Shown one piece after another: positions 34,394-46,631 of a stretch of 64,000 nt of DNA. The stretch is from Lepturacanthus savala (lineage: Eukaryota; Chordata; Actinopteri; Scombriformes; Trichiuridae). The DNA is taken from assembly GCA_030544235.1 (NCBI GenBank), contig CM060484.1, forward strand, positions 17,343,031 to 17,407,030, in the 5' to 3' direction. Every line of letters starts with the position of its first letter. Within the stretch, counting starts at the first letter, position 1. The notes under the pieces were generated by a model, which was not told the origin of the DNA, searched no databases, and was given only the letters and a program-made list of their open reading frames with translations. A program made the position numbers and the translations under genes.

Positions 34394-37370
34394 AAATGTT
34401 CTCCAAACTAACTCTTACAAAACTGAACCATCCCAGCTGTTCTAATTCAGACTTAATAGACATGACTTCTTGCCTGCCTCCAAACAGCTAATGTTACTAC
34501 CCTATGAGCTAATGTATGTATATATGAACACAGTTCTCTGCTTTGAGCTAATGAGGTCCCACTAGAGTCAGCGTGATCACCATTAAGACGTAAGGCAGCT
34601 GCACCACAGTTCTCTCCATCTTCTCCCTCCGGTGCTCCGCCGACACCCCGCGTTCCCTCCCACGTTTTTTTTTTTTTTTTTGCACCCTCTGTTTTTTGGT
34701 TGATCAGCAAGTCTCGTTTAGCTCCTCTTGTCACTGTCAGACTCCTTTTCACTGGATCCCCTTGATGTAGTTATGCACAATGAGATTCCCCTACATCTGG
34801 GTCAATTTTCCGAAGATTAATTTTTAAATGAACCTATTTCTAGGGCTCCACAACAAGCTCGTACACAAACGCGAGCAGACGCAGCATACATACACGCCAG
34901 TTTCACACGCACCTATTCATTACCAGGTTGACCATCAGGGAAAATGACAACAGCGTGCGGAGCCCACCCCAAACACACACACACAACACATTTTGCTGTT
35001 TTACTATGCATGGAGGGAAGAGGCAAACGGCAACATGGTTGCGATCCTCCAGGAGCAGAATAATCTGCTGAGGAGGGGGAAGCAGACGATTTGGACGTGT
35101 AGATAATTAAATCCTGGCCTGTGAGAGGACTAATGATGAGATTTTCTCAAAGCAGCTCGACCTTATCATTTTCATCCGAGCCATGAAAACAGCACTGACT
35201 TACAAATCATGCCGGTGGTTTTATTCATCACTCAGCAGTTCGCTCCCTGAGAGCAACTCTTCTGAGACCAGGGAACATCTAGATATAACCCGGTATGAAC
35301 CTGATGCTCTGTCCCAAAGCAAAGATAAAGAAGCATCAAAAAAAAAAAAAATCGCCTCACTCAAAAATCACACTCCAGGCCTAATTATGTGAGCATATGG
35401 CTTGCGTGCGGAAATTCCTTAAGACTGTGATGGGGAGGGAGGGGGAGGGATATTGCAAAATTCAGAGGTGGTTCTGACCATATGCAATTAGTTTTGGGAA
35501 CAGGGAAATCAGCACCGGAGATCTTCAAGACATATGAGGTGATTAATGTCTTTTGCCTTACCCCTTTATGAGAGTCTAGAGGTTGCATTCCCATAAGTTT
35601 CTCCTCTTACTTGTTTCAGATACAAATGAGATGCAAATGACTTGGTTCTCTGTACTAGATTTATATCTAATGAGATTAATAGTTTCAGTTCTTTGGTCTT
35701 CTATACTTAGCTTTTCTTCCAAGGTTTTCCTTAAACAAAAGCAGGTCATATTATTTTTAATGAATGGCTTATGGATGCAACTCGAGGAAAGATTAAAAAA
35801 AAAAATCCTTCAAATGCACCTTATTAGTATATAAAATCACGCATGATGCCTCACCTTCATGCCGACATCTTTTTTTAAACCAAGACCCAAAGCCTCTCTG
35901 ATCGACTGCTCCAAATCTGTTGCCTTTTTGTAGCTTAGTGGAAGATTAGGTGTCTTTTCCTTTTATTTCAGCCACAGGGAATGCCCTGTTGCTATTTCCT
36001 CACAGCCATTTTTAGACCATGCTCAGTTCAGTTCCGCAATGTGATAGTGTGGGCTATCTTTATCTGGTTCCTCTGCGCTATCGATCTGCCGTTTTGCAAG
36101 GGTAGAGGCTTGGCGAAATGGTGATCTCGCATTGGCCGATCGATACCACAATATTAGATGATTCTTGGGGAACTTGTTTGTATGAATGTCTCCTGCTTCC
36201 CCTTCTTTTTCAGCCTTCTGAGTACACAAGTCTCCCGACAAGGGAGCAAGATAATACAAGAAACATATCCAGAATTGGGAGAAGCACTGGATGAGACAGG
36301 GATTTTGGGGGTTCCAACTTGTAGTTCTTGAGACATTTCCGTTCGGACCAAAGTCGTAGACTAAAAAGACCGGCATTGCCCTTCTTAGCAACTCTACTAA
36401 CATGGGAAAAAAACCTAATAATTATACATTGATTTAAATTCATATTCTGAAAAGTAATATCCAACTGTTATGAATTAATTTCTCATTTTGTGGACTTCAA
36501 TGAGGTTTGTGTCAATGAATCAAACCACATGAGTGATGGAGCTAATAAATGGGAGAGCAGCACTCGATATCTGAATAAATTATCAGAAAAATAATTGTTC
36601 AGCAGAGGCTTTAACTGAACTTTATGAAGTTCATAAACCTTAATCGTGCAACATCTGTAGGTTTTAAAAAATGAATGATTCCGACTTCTGAGTTTGTAAG
36701 AGAACCTTTTCACACCGTGCCACCAATCAGGCGAACGTTGGACAAATAACTTCACCTTGTGGTCGACCTATGAAATTCAGGGTAAAGCTAATATGTTTTA
36801 AAGCAGTCTGGAAAAGCAATGTCATGCATTATTCAATGGTTGTTTTACCATTGATTTACCAGTGGCAGATAATGGAGAAAAAGATCCCTGGTTCCTGCAA
36901 ACAGGCTGGTTTAGTATGGCCACATATCTTGAAACAGATGGTCAAAGGCAGGGTGTAAACTCCACAGCTGAAAAAAAATAATTGCTTTCCAAAATGCTCC
37001 TCTTTTGTCTGCATGTCCATAATTTAAAGCATTTACCAGTGCTCTGCTGTGAATGATGAATCCTCTGCTGTCTTTTGAGTTGAACAAGTTGGACTTTCAG
37101 ACATAACTGTGGGAATGATAATTTTCAAACTCAAAGCAATTTTGCATATTCCGCTGATAATAAAACACGTGCTTGTACCAGACACAAGGAAAAAGGCCAA
37201 CCACATCACAAAATGGCTTCTATTGTATTTATACTTGGTGATTAAGCCTTGGAATCTTCATGTTGTGCAATGATTGCTGGTTAAATGTATATCCAAGAGA
37301 ATTCAACAACATAGGAGTCAGTTTAAACTTTTTAAAATTTCACAAACAGTTCACATTTTAGGATGTAATG
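34394..37370. other. Repeat-poor DNA with regulatory character
   Basis: Apart from a T-run (34665-34681) and an A-run near 35338, no repeat family is recognised in almost 3 kb. Positions 34530-34640 and 35040-35250 are complex sequence rich in TAATGA/TAATTA, GATAA and AGATAATTAAATCC motifs. The minus frames at 34453-34752, 36023-36403, 36210-36464 and 36483-36755 overlap and have no domains. Regulatory function is inferred from the absence of repeats and motif density only. Confidence 0.35.
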
Positions 37371-37515
37371 AGTCAAGTCAAGTTTATTTTATTTGTTACT
37401 ACAGTGGCCTAGGAAGCCCCCAGACGCTGCAAACACCACAGTGCAAATAAAAAAGGTGATGCAAATAAAAAAAAGGTGATGCAAATTTTAAAAAAAAAAA
37501 AGGTGATGCAAAACA
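37371..37515. repeat. LINE-like tail and short tandem repeat
   Basis: Starts 'gagtcaagtcaagtttatttt', resembling the pentanucleotide tails of fish LINEs. It is followed by tandem units of about 20-28 bp sharing GCAAATAAAAAAGGTGAT (three units, 37441-37510, with varying A-run lengths). Confidence 0.65.
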
Positions 37516-38478
37516 TAAATAAAACCAGTGGTGGAAATAAAAAAGACAATCCATAAGAGCAATTACTGGGACTGTTATTGCTGAAGGACAGGTGGGAGGA
37601 AGGAACTTTTAAACCTGACACTAAACAGCCGACTGTTATTTAAGCATAACAAGCTGAAAAACACGGCAACATTAATTAGGTTCATACAATCAAGGTTTCA
37701 CTTATTTATTAATTTATTTTGCCTTTTTAGCATTATCTATGTGTTTTTCTCCCCTCTTGTTTCCTCCCACCTGTCTGTCAGTAACAATAGTCCCCTGTAG
37801 CCTGGACCAATTAAGGAATCAGCCTTCATTTCCATTGTGGATTGTATTTTTATTTTACTTTTACCAGGAAGTCCCTACACTTTACTGTAAACAGTATACA
37901 TATATTAAACAGCATGTACCTGCCATTAAACCATAACTTTAGTTTTATATGTTTATGCTATATATATTATACTTACTTAATATTCATAATTGTGTCCTAA
38001 TTAGTAAATATGTAATTCAACCAAAATAAGAATGGTAGAGTTTTTATTAATATAGAATAAACGACTCCTTTAATCATTATTAAAACATTATAATTAGTCT
38101 TACTGTACATATACTACTTCATGAGTTTCATCAGTTTGATCAGAAAGCACTGGAATGGAAATATTGTCAGACAAAAAAGAAAACAATCTACTCCTAGAAA
38201 TAATTAACCTGCGCCACCACACAAAGAGAGGACCTAAAACATAGAAATGATGAGTATTCTTGCATCAAGTCTAGAGCCCCATAAACAGGCAGCAATATTT
38301 CTTATCCTAAAATGTGTATTTTTATGGCCTCAAAATAATGTTCTTGCTGTGACTCTCAGGTTAATATCGACTGCATAAGTAATCAATAAGGGGAAAAAAG
38401 TGTTTTCCTGACTTTGAAGCAAAAGAAATACCAGCTGAGATTCCTTTTGCCTACAAATTGGCAGGTTGACATGAAGTT
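37516..38478. other. AT-rich single-copy DNA
   Basis: No gene or element identified. Confidence 0.4.
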
Positions 38479-38507
38479 GAGAGAGAGAGAGAGAGAGCGA
38501 GAGAGAG
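38479..38507. repeat. (GA)n microsatellite
   Basis: About 14 units with one C interruption. Confidence 0.95.
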
Positions 38508-39633
38508 TAGGCTGCAGTTTCATGACACAGATTCCTTTCAAAGCTAACCTTCACAGAGGGTGAGGCTACACTAATACACTAATTACTGCCCAGACACTGT
38601 CAGTCAGGATATTCATTACGTCTCTTGCAGGGCGCGGGTGAGGAAGGAGGTGGAAGGGTGAGACAAGAGACAAACAGAGGTATTAAGGTGGTTACAGCAT
38701 TGGTAATGAGAAACCTCACAACTCAATATCCGGCGCACTGTCATGAAGAGAAGCAAATCAAAAGGAGCGAGAAATGTCTAATATCCTCAGGTCATCCGTG
38801 CAGTGGAGATGTTCTCTGTGTAGTGACGGGGCTGGGACATCCATCAATGACTCCATTAGCATGAAAGGGTGGTTGTGGATCATTTTAGTGGCACTGGCAT
38901 GAGTGTGACACTGCACATTATTACTGTAACTTTATCGGAGAGGTCTTGTCCCAGAGCCCATCCTCATATTTCTCTTTAAAGGGGCTATATGTAAGAATAG
39001 TGAAGCAATTTACCTGTTTTAGTCATTTTCTATTGCCAGTGAGTGAATAGATTGAAACTTGAGGGAAGGTTGCCTATAACAGATAGTTGAAGAATTGGGT
39101 CAGTTTTTCCTCAGAAAACCAAAGTTTGGGATTTTTTCTCTCTTTTTTTAATAAAAAAACGAATGATTAATCCATAATTTTGCATGTTTGGCAGAGCGGA
39201 TTGGCTCTCAATATGAGTGCAAGTTTTAAAAAAAAAAAAGTATGAGCAACAGGATGCTGAGTGCAGCTCACTTAACGGCCACTGTTGTCACTAATGAGGA
39301 GGAATATCTGAAAATTTTATCTATCCTATTAAAAATAAATGAGAATTAATTTGGAGCCAGAAAAGGAGCGAGGTAATACATACGGAGGGAGTTGTGGGGT
39401 GGGTAGAAAGAGCAAGTGAATATTGCATGAGAGAGGAGGTAGAATTGCTTAAACAAGAGGAGGACACAGGTTCAGGGACGAATGACACAATAAAGAGAAA
39501 TGAGAGAGTTAAAAAGGGTAAAAGGATGCAGAGAGAAGAGGGTGTGAAGCATAAAGAGGGAAGCGGAGGAAATTAGAGATGGCTGTGTGATTTGTTCCAG
39601 CTGCACTTGATCATTCTGTTCCAATAGCCAGTT
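38508..39633. other. No gene seen; possible MITE end near 38978
   Basis: 'tctttaaaggggctatatgtaagaat' near 38970-38996 resembles a fish MITE terminus, but no matching second end was found. The plus frame at 39394-39576 is glutamate/lysine-rich because the DNA is purine-rich. Confidence 0.35.
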
Positions 39634-39659
39634 TGTGTGTGTGTGTGTGTGTGTGTGTG
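39634..39659. repeat. (TG)n microsatellite
   Basis: About 13 units. Confidence 0.95.
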
Positions 39660-40018
39660 CAGTCAGGCTTGTTTAACCGCTGTGGGGCCATCTCGCTACT
39701 GTCTCTGCAAGCCAATAAAAGGTGGAAAGGTTCAATCAGTGTTTCTCTGTGTTTCTGTCCTCAAACAAGTTGCAGCTTTGCCCTGAAGCAGAGAGTAGTC
39801 ACGTTGAAGAGACTCTCCGACTAAGAAAAAATCCAGGAGTGCCACAAAATGACCCATTCATGTTCAAGTGACAAAACCCTCCAGCGGCTGTATGAATTAT
39901 GGGGGCAGCAAAGGTAGAAATTATTAAAGTGATAAAGAAAGGAAGATGGGGTGGATAGATGAGTCAACTAAAAATCCAACCTTTTTTTTGTTATAACCAT
40001 GATCATGATCCTCTCCTA

Positions 40019-40558
40019 CACTACCGTTCAAAGGTTTGGGTCAGTGAGACAATTTTGTGTTTTCCATGAAAAGTCACACTTTTATTTATCACCGTCATGA
40101 GTTGTAAAATTAATAGAAAATATACTCAAGACACTGATGAGGTTAGAAATAATGATTTATATTTGAAATCATTTCAAAATCAAAATTTTTTCCTTCAAAC
40201 TTTGCTTTCGTCAAAGGAAGGTCAGTTTTATAGCTTCTCTAACTAGCTAAACTGTTTTCAACTGTGCTAACATGATTGCACAAGGGTTTTCTAATCATCC
40301 TTCTAATTAGCCTTCTGACACAATGAGCTAACACCATTAGAACACTGCAGTGATAGTTGCTAGAAATGGGCCTCTATACACCTATGTAGATATTGCACCA
40401 AAACCCACACATTTGCAGCTAGAATAGTCACTTACCACATTAGCAATGTATAAAGTTTATTTCTAACTAGTTTAAAGTTATCTTCATTTAATAAAACAGT
40501 GCTTTACTTTCAAAAATAAGAAAATTTCTAAGTGACCCCAAACTTTTGAACAATAGTA
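40019..40558 (+). mobile_element. Tc1/mariner-type MITE, longest copy
   Basis: TA at 40017-40018 and 40559-40560. Left end CACTACCGTTCAAAGGTTTG; right end on the other strand TACTATTGTTCAAAAGTTTG. At about 540 bp this is the longest of the window's copies. It keeps interior blocks ('cgtcaaaggaaggtcagtttta', 'cttctgacacaatgagc', 'cctatgtagatattgcaccaaaa') that other copies have lost. No transposase frame. Confidence 0.92.
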
Positions 40559-40560
40559 TA

Positions 40561-40905
40561 CATCAAAATATGGAACACATTTAAACACTGGCCTGATGAT
40601 GCCATTAGATGATGAAAAGTTAAAGGATCACCAATGTTATTATAATTAACCCAGAGGGGGGTATGGAAAACCAAGGGTTAGTAGGATTCACCTTCGGGGA
40701 ATGTCTGTATAAAATCGTATTGCAATCCAGCAAGTAGTTAAGATATTTAATACTAAAAGTGGTGGGCACAGCCATTGTTAAAGCATTAGCTAAGTGTAGA
40801 TAAAAATGCAAGGATAATAAATATGCTTTGCCATTTAAATACAAAATCATTAATCAGCCACATGGACTTCTTATAATTACAAACAAGCTGAATACTACTA
40901 AAAAC
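40561..40905 (+). repeat. Old fish repeat, segment shared with 56341-56683
   Basis: 'catcaaaatatgg.acat.tt.aacactggcctgatgatgcc', 'ataattaacccagaggggg.tatggaaaacca', 'tattgcaatccagcaagtagtt' and 'aatcattaatcagccacatggac' occur in the same order at 56341-56683. The blocks fit the known fish repeat containing 'gacctgatgatggcgctagatgaaaag' and 'gaatgtctgtacc...'. Both copies directly follow a Tc1-type MITE. Confidence 0.8.
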
Positions 40906-40908
40906 CAT

Positions 40909-41069
40909 GACACCTATGTAGATATTGCACCAAAAACCAGACATTTGCAGGTAGAGTAGTCATATACCACATTAGCAATGTATAGCCATGATCTTCAATG
41001 AAAAGAACAGTGCTTTGCTTTCAAAAATAGGAAGATTTCTAGGCAACCCCAAACTTTTGAACAGAAGTG
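40909..41069 (+). mobile_element. Tc1-type MITE, 3' part only
   Basis: Starts inside the family at 'cacctatgtagatattgcacc' and runs to the end 'aaacttttgaacagaagtg' followed by TA. About 30 bp are missing between 'gcaatgtatag' and 'atcttcaatg'. The left half is absent, so it joins the preceding old repeat directly. Confidence 0.8.
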
Positions 41070-41380
41070 TATTTTAACCCACTTACTTTCTTTTTAAAAC
41101 AGCTATAGGCTAATCAATATTTTTCACTATACCAATGTATTAAATGACAGTGAGTGATGTCAGAGGCATCACTCATAGGTGTTCTTCAGAGTGAAGAATC
41201 AGCAACTCTGCAACACTCCCCAGTGCTGTATAACGAGTTTCATCTCATCTTTTAGTTGTCTGGCCTGCAATACTGTTCTGGTTCAATCTCTGCTCTCATT
41301 CTAAAAACCCTACTGTACACCACCTGTTAAACACCAAACTGTAACAGCGGGATATGTAAATTAGAAAAGAACTCTGAGCA

Positions 41381-41799
41381 TGCAAACCTCCGCCGAGTAT
41401 ATTGTGACTCCTAACCCACATTGCCCTATACTTATTCAGTACACACACAATATAGTGGAATGGAAGTTAACTGTAGTCAAAGCCCTCTCTTAGTGTCTGT
41501 GGCATAGTATCCAAAGAAAAGAAGCCATGCAGGTGCAAGATATCACCACCAGGTGGCTCTAAATGATGGCGCCTGTTTGAAGGTCCGTTTACCGCATTGT
41601 TACTAAACAACAAAAAAAAATTCTAAGTGATCGAAAAAACAGGATTTCTTCCAGATCATTACCAACATTTAATCTTCTGTTTATGGTACCATTCTTAACA
41701 TTCACTGAAAATTTAATCAAATTCCGGCCAAAACTTTTTTAGGTATTTTGCTAACAAACAGACAGGCAAACACCAGCATAACCTCCTTGGTGGAGGTAC
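41381..41799 (-). mobile_element. Foldback/TIR repeat 'ACCTCCGCC', minus orientation
   Basis: Begins 'gcaaacctccgccgag' and ends 'cataacctccttggtggaggta'. Shares 'gcaggtgcaagatatcaccaccaggtgg', 'ctgtttgaaggtccgtttaccgca' and 'ttcttccagatcatta' with 62637-62949, and is the reverse complement of the plan at 21889-22198. Confidence 0.75.
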
Positions 41800-43030
41800 A
41801 TGAACTTAAAAGGGGGATGCTATATCAGTGCTGAATCCACAACTACTGCCTCCAAGTCACCCAAAAACCTTTTAATGTACATTTAGGAAACACTGGATTT
41901 TAATCCAAACCAGTTGCATTATCTCTATTAAATATATCTGATATATTTGTTTCAATTTCACCAAAGAAAAGATATGTGGCAAGACCCGATACTATCATTT
42001 TGGCAGGTTAGATTCACCGCTTCACTATTAAGTTCTTGAATGTGATTCGTTTTCCTCCAAATGTTTACCGTCATCACTTTCTGCAGCAGAATAAAACACT
42101 GTTTGACTTTCATGTATTGTAATTGACCTTACAGTAGTTCCCAGTAGGTAATAAGTGTTTGGATTGTGGCTTTGTATTTTCTCGCCAGCTATTGGAAACA
42201 CATTACCAGACATTGGCCCGGGAGCCAGCTCTGCAGAAATTCTCGTTTCGCTGTCTTGAAGAAGCAAACACAGACATGTTTATGACAATATCTTATAGAA
42301 TGCAATGTCATTTTCTTAAAGTGAAATGTATAGTAAATCTTCACACATCAAATCTATAACATGGATTTTGTTTTCAGGCAGGTAATATACTATACATGCA
42401 AAAGCAGTTTTCCTGCTTGAAACATAAAGCATCTATCGTAGTTGCCATATTGCATCAACTTTATTATCAGCTTTTTCATGTCTGCAGCGCTTCTGTGCGA
42501 TATTAAAAGCAAGCCAAAAAAACACTCTATTTCAATAAGTAATTAAAGCCGAGTCATTCATCAGCCGCATAAACAAGCAGTTATTTCACATCGGAGATTT
42601 ATCATAATTACAATAAAGCAGTGTTGCAGCCTAATACCTCATCAGTTCCCAGCAGCCCTGCATGTTTTTATCTACCATCGCATGCACTAATGTATGAAGA
42701 AACAATGCTGTGTTGTATATATCAGTGATTGTTGAGCAGAGCTCAGACTCGATATATTGAATGAGTGATGTTTTTTTTTCCTTCACACCCACTGTACATG
42801 TCAAGAGACTACGGCTTTTGGGTAGAAGTAACAAGAAAACAGCTGATGCACAAGGTCTGTGCTGAAAATTAAGATGTTCAGTCATTCAGAAATGCAGTTG
42901 CACATGTTACGTTTTTGATTACCTACTGCCAGCGATACATTTCTCAGGCAGCGCATCTCTGTAGCGACAAATGCGAACGCAGGATTTACAGCCTATTCAG
43001 CTTTGCTGTGACCAGGTTTCGTCGGATCAG
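41800..43030. other. Mostly single-copy; possible conserved block at 42535-42660
   Basis: Positions 42535-42660 (AATTAAAGCCGAGTCATTC through CAGCAGCCCTGCATG) are complex and repeat-free. Other frames here (42028-42267 minus, 42159-42359 plus, 42631-42885 minus) overlap or lack domains. Confidence 0.35.
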
Positions 43031-43031
43031 C

Positions 43032-43050
43032 TTTTTTTTTTTTTTTTTTT
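43032..43050. repeat. Poly(T) tract
   Basis: 19 consecutive T. A 16-A tract with G-rich flank lies at 43398-43413. Confidence 0.95.
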
Positions 43051-43059
43051 GTCCAATAA

Positions 43060-44105
43060 CAATAAAGGAAACTACAGTCGCACGCGCACGCTCATCTCCT
43101 GAGCCCGGGATTTATGTTCATCACGTTTTCCTTGGTTATATCATGTAGCGGCATCTCTTGACTTTAAAATCCACTGTAGATTTATGGATAACGGCACTGC
43201 TTAACCTCCTGACCCCATCGAACACGCGGTCCTCCAGTAAGAGAGGGTGCAGTCGGGGGAGGTGAGAGTCAGATCTGGGGGGAGTTGAAGAGATACAGCT
43301 GGATCATTGCATTGCCAACGGCGCTCTCTGCATCGATCAGAGAACTGCTATAATAACCTTTTCGAAAGAATGCTTCTGGCAAGGGAGAGGGTGGGGGAAA
43401 AAAAAAAAAAAAACACCTGCCTGAGTAAATTACAGTATGTTGTAGCAGCTATGAATAGATCCAATCTTTAGGTTGTTTTATTGGTTTTGCTCTGGCGAAT
43501 TTTCACAGTGAGAAGACATGAATTAATCTGCGCAGGCGAGACATCGCCAAAGCGAGTTAAAGGACTAACAAGCAAAGAAATAAATGGAACAGAATACAAA
43601 ACTGGAGGTATTAACAAGACCTTAAATGACACCGGAACACATGGTGGGAAATTGTAAAACAACGGGAAGATGTGCAAAGCGACAAGGCCAATACGTTTGA
43701 ATGTGGTTCCGCCGCCGCCGATGATTTATAAGTTCATTATTAACATGTTTCACATCCATCTCTGTCGCTTCGATATGCATGAACTGCCTCGTCGCTCTGC
43801 TTTCAATCAGGGCCTGCTGCTCCTCCAGCATTTGGCTCATCAGGATGTTTACAGATGATGTCAAAGTGGAGAAAAAAAGGAGAGTGAGAGAAATGCACAG
43901 AGAGAGGAAAGGAAGGAGAGATATGTGTGATCCAAAGATGATGTTAGAGGAACAAAGAGCATTTGAACCACAAATGCATCAAAGGCGGCGCATCAAAAGA
44001 CTACAAAAGCAAAAGACAGAAGAAATGAAATTGTTTGTGGCCCGATATAGAGCAGATCATCGAAATAGACACGTTGAAAGGCTCAACACTGGTGTGAACT
44101 GTTAA
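43060..44105. other. Moderately CpG-containing DNA, no confirmed gene
   Basis: CpG content rises at 43075-43100, 43190-43260 and 43300-43345, and a GCC run lies at 43710-43722. A plus frame at 43779-44105 is arginine/lysine-rich (for example 'RRRIKRLQKQKTEEMK') and could look like a coiled-coil protein, but it begins in an antisense-overlapped frame and sits in purine-rich DNA, so I do not call it a gene. Confidence 0.35.
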
Positions 44106-46160
44106 ATAATAAAGGAGCTTTAACATTGTATGTGCAGCTCATGGCATAATTGATCAACAAATCAGTCTATCGCCACTGACCACTACACATGACTTTTTGG
44201 AAATAAGGTCCTGTGGGTTCACAGGAAGTCATAGGCTCACTATAATTTAACTGCACTACAGTTAATTTTATGGGCAAAGCAAAAAAGCAACAAATGCCAT
44301 TATTTCTCCTTTAAAAGGAAACTAATAGTCAACTGCTCATTTACTAATGGACCCCGCCAACAGACAAACAGAGAGGAGGGTGGAGGAGACACATTTTCAT
44401 TTATTTCAGTGCTTTTCCACCAGCCAAGCAGCCCCACCAGAGCTGTTTTGGCAGGTCTAAACTCCAGAGAGAAGTAACGCAATATGTTGCACGCACAGTT
44501 TTGCTTTTCAGGCCAACGCTTCTCCAAATTTGTCCGTGGGTAGATATAAATAAACGGCGTGTGGAGAAAAAGCTGTGTGAACACGGTGAGGCTCGCCGCA
44601 GCTCTTGGCCAAAGCGCACGTGAGACACGCTGCACACAGCAGAACAAGAGAAAAGTTAAGATAATTACAGGGGATACATTTCTCTTCGCGAATCCCTCTC
44701 TCGAACCCTCCCTCTCTCACACTCACGTGTTAAAACAGCCACTTTTCTAATCAAAGCAGTTAAATGATGATGTGATTAAATATAAAATGCAAATTAAATG
44801 CTGCTGAGAAAATGATGTGTTTGTGAACATGTGTAATCGTTTTCATCGGAATGATGATCTGGGAGCAATTGTGTGTGTGTGTGTATGTATGTGTGGAAGC
44901 GTTCTCCAGCAAAGATGCTAAAGTTATTCACAAAAAAGTAATCTTGTGGCCCCGAGGTGACATTCTGCACCTCAGGTAAATGCTTATGAGATGGGCGACA
45001 GAAGGTGAAGTCGTCAGTAAATTGACATTGTTGGATATTCACACTGTGCCGCTGTGTGTTGAGTGAATTGTTCATTTTCTGGTCTTACCGTCAGGATGCT
45101 GAGTCTTAAATGTAGGGATATGTCCACCTCAGTGTTTAAAGCATGCATTTGTCCCCCCGATTAATGAACAAAGTAGAGGACTTTTATTTTGAAAAATATA
45201 ATGTGACCTGAGCCTTATTTTTCGTAACCCCTAATTTTGCAAATCCTGTCTGAATGAAATGTTTTCCTTTGAATAAATAAAGACATACCCACCAAGAATT
45301 AATGCAGAAAAGTGTTTGATGCTCAAAATGAAAGTGCCCCCTCCCTACCATGTTCAAACAAATCCCATGAAGTGTTTTTTCTTCAGTGCTCTGGATAAAA
45401 GAGACACTTTCCTCCACTTAGTTTTGAATGGAAGCGACGTACATATGACAGTGATGGACGGTAGAGATGTTGGATGATGGCTGGGTCAGTTGCATGAAGG
45501 CTAAAAATACTGTCTGATGAAATATTGCAATATATTCATTAAAGATGATTATGAGTTTTAATTTTGAGCAATTTGTTAATGTTTCAGCTGCTATTATTGC
45601 CTATTATTGTATTAATTAATCTGAAGCCCCTTTTATACAGAGATCCATTCTATGTTTGTACCTTTTTACACAGAGCGATGAGTCTGACTTAAGTCACAAC
45701 ACCGGACTTCATGACAAAAATACAACGCATCACGTCCAGAAACCATGTAGAAGGTGCCCTATACTTTGAGTGATATGTTTGGGTGGAATTTCAAAAGCAC
45801 AGGCGGAAAAGATGTAACCTGACTGTGTTCTGTGTCTGCTTTTCGTGTTGTCGAGTCGTGTGTGTCGCTGGCCAGCAGGTGGTCAGCTGGTATGGCGATG
45901 TCTACTGAGAACTACTGACAGGCTGGCACCTCCAGATGGAAGTGACACAGAGCAGTGTTTGCTTCATTTGCTTTGGTCTTCCCCTCCTGCCCAAGTCCAT
46001 CTCTCTTCACAATCTCTCCATTCATGCATTTTATGAACTCTTTATACGCTTCTCATATCTCTACATTTCTGTTTCTGTAGGGATCAAACAAACAAGGTCC
46101 AATTTTTAAGATTTTTAAGCCCTAGATTCACAAATCATTTTTTTCATCTTTTAATATATA
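44106..46160. other. Single-copy DNA; promoter-like patch at 44500-44720
   Basis: Around 44545 'agatataaataaacggcg' offers a TATAAATA, followed by CpG-containing sequence (GCTCGCCGCAGC, GCGCACGTGAGAC, CTTCGCGAATCC). No first exon or transcript support. A (GT)n lies at 44871-44885. Frames at 44300-44750 overlap on both strands. The plus frame at 45845-46036 has no recognisable domain. Confidence 0.35.
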
Positions 46161-46629
46161 CAGTACTGTTCAAAAGTTTGGGTACCCAGACAATTTTGTG
46201 TTTTTCATGAAAAGACATTGACAAGGTTAGAAATAATTATCTGTGACCCAAAAAAGGTGATGCTCCAGATATTCAACCTACTCAAAGGAAATTCTGTTTT
46301 ATAGCTTCTCTAACCAGCTAAACTGTTTTCAGCTGTGCTAATATGATTGCACAAGGGTTTTCTAATCATCCATTAGCCTTCTGACACAATGAGCAAACAC
46401 ATTGTACCATTAGAACACTGGAGTGATAGTTGCTGGAAATGGGCCTCTCTATACACGTATGAAGATATTGCACCAAAAACCAGACTAGACTAGAATAGTC
46501 ATTTACCACATTAGCAATGTATAGAGTGTATTACTGATTAGTTTAAAGTTATCTTCACTGAAAAAATCTGTGCTTTTCATTCAAAAACAAGGACATTTCT
46601 AAGTGAACCCAAACTGTTGAATGGTGGTG
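46161..46629 (+). mobile_element. Tc1/mariner-type MITE
   Basis: TA at 46159-46160 and 46630-46631. Left end CAGTACTGTTCAAAAGTTTG; right end degraded ('aaactgttgaatggtggtg'). Compared with 40019-40558 the 'aagtcacacttttattta' block is missing and the remaining interior is in order. Confidence 0.9.
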
Positions 46630-46631
46630 TA

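Noticed and set aside
33901..34463. 148- and 131-codon minus frames
   Set aside because: They run antisense through a SINE copy and carry no recognised domain outside it.
36023..36464. 126-codon minus frame and overlapping frames
   Set aside because: Considered as an L1-type LINE piece, but no RT or endonuclease motif could be placed and three frames overlap.
42366..42385. Acceptor-donor pair with a 4-nt 'exon'
   Set aside because: TTTTCAG and GTAATA lie too close; chance occurrence is far more likely.
43779..44105. Basic 108-codon plus frame resembling a coiled-coil protein
   Set aside because: Composition follows purine-rich DNA; start lies in a region open on the other strand too; no family match.
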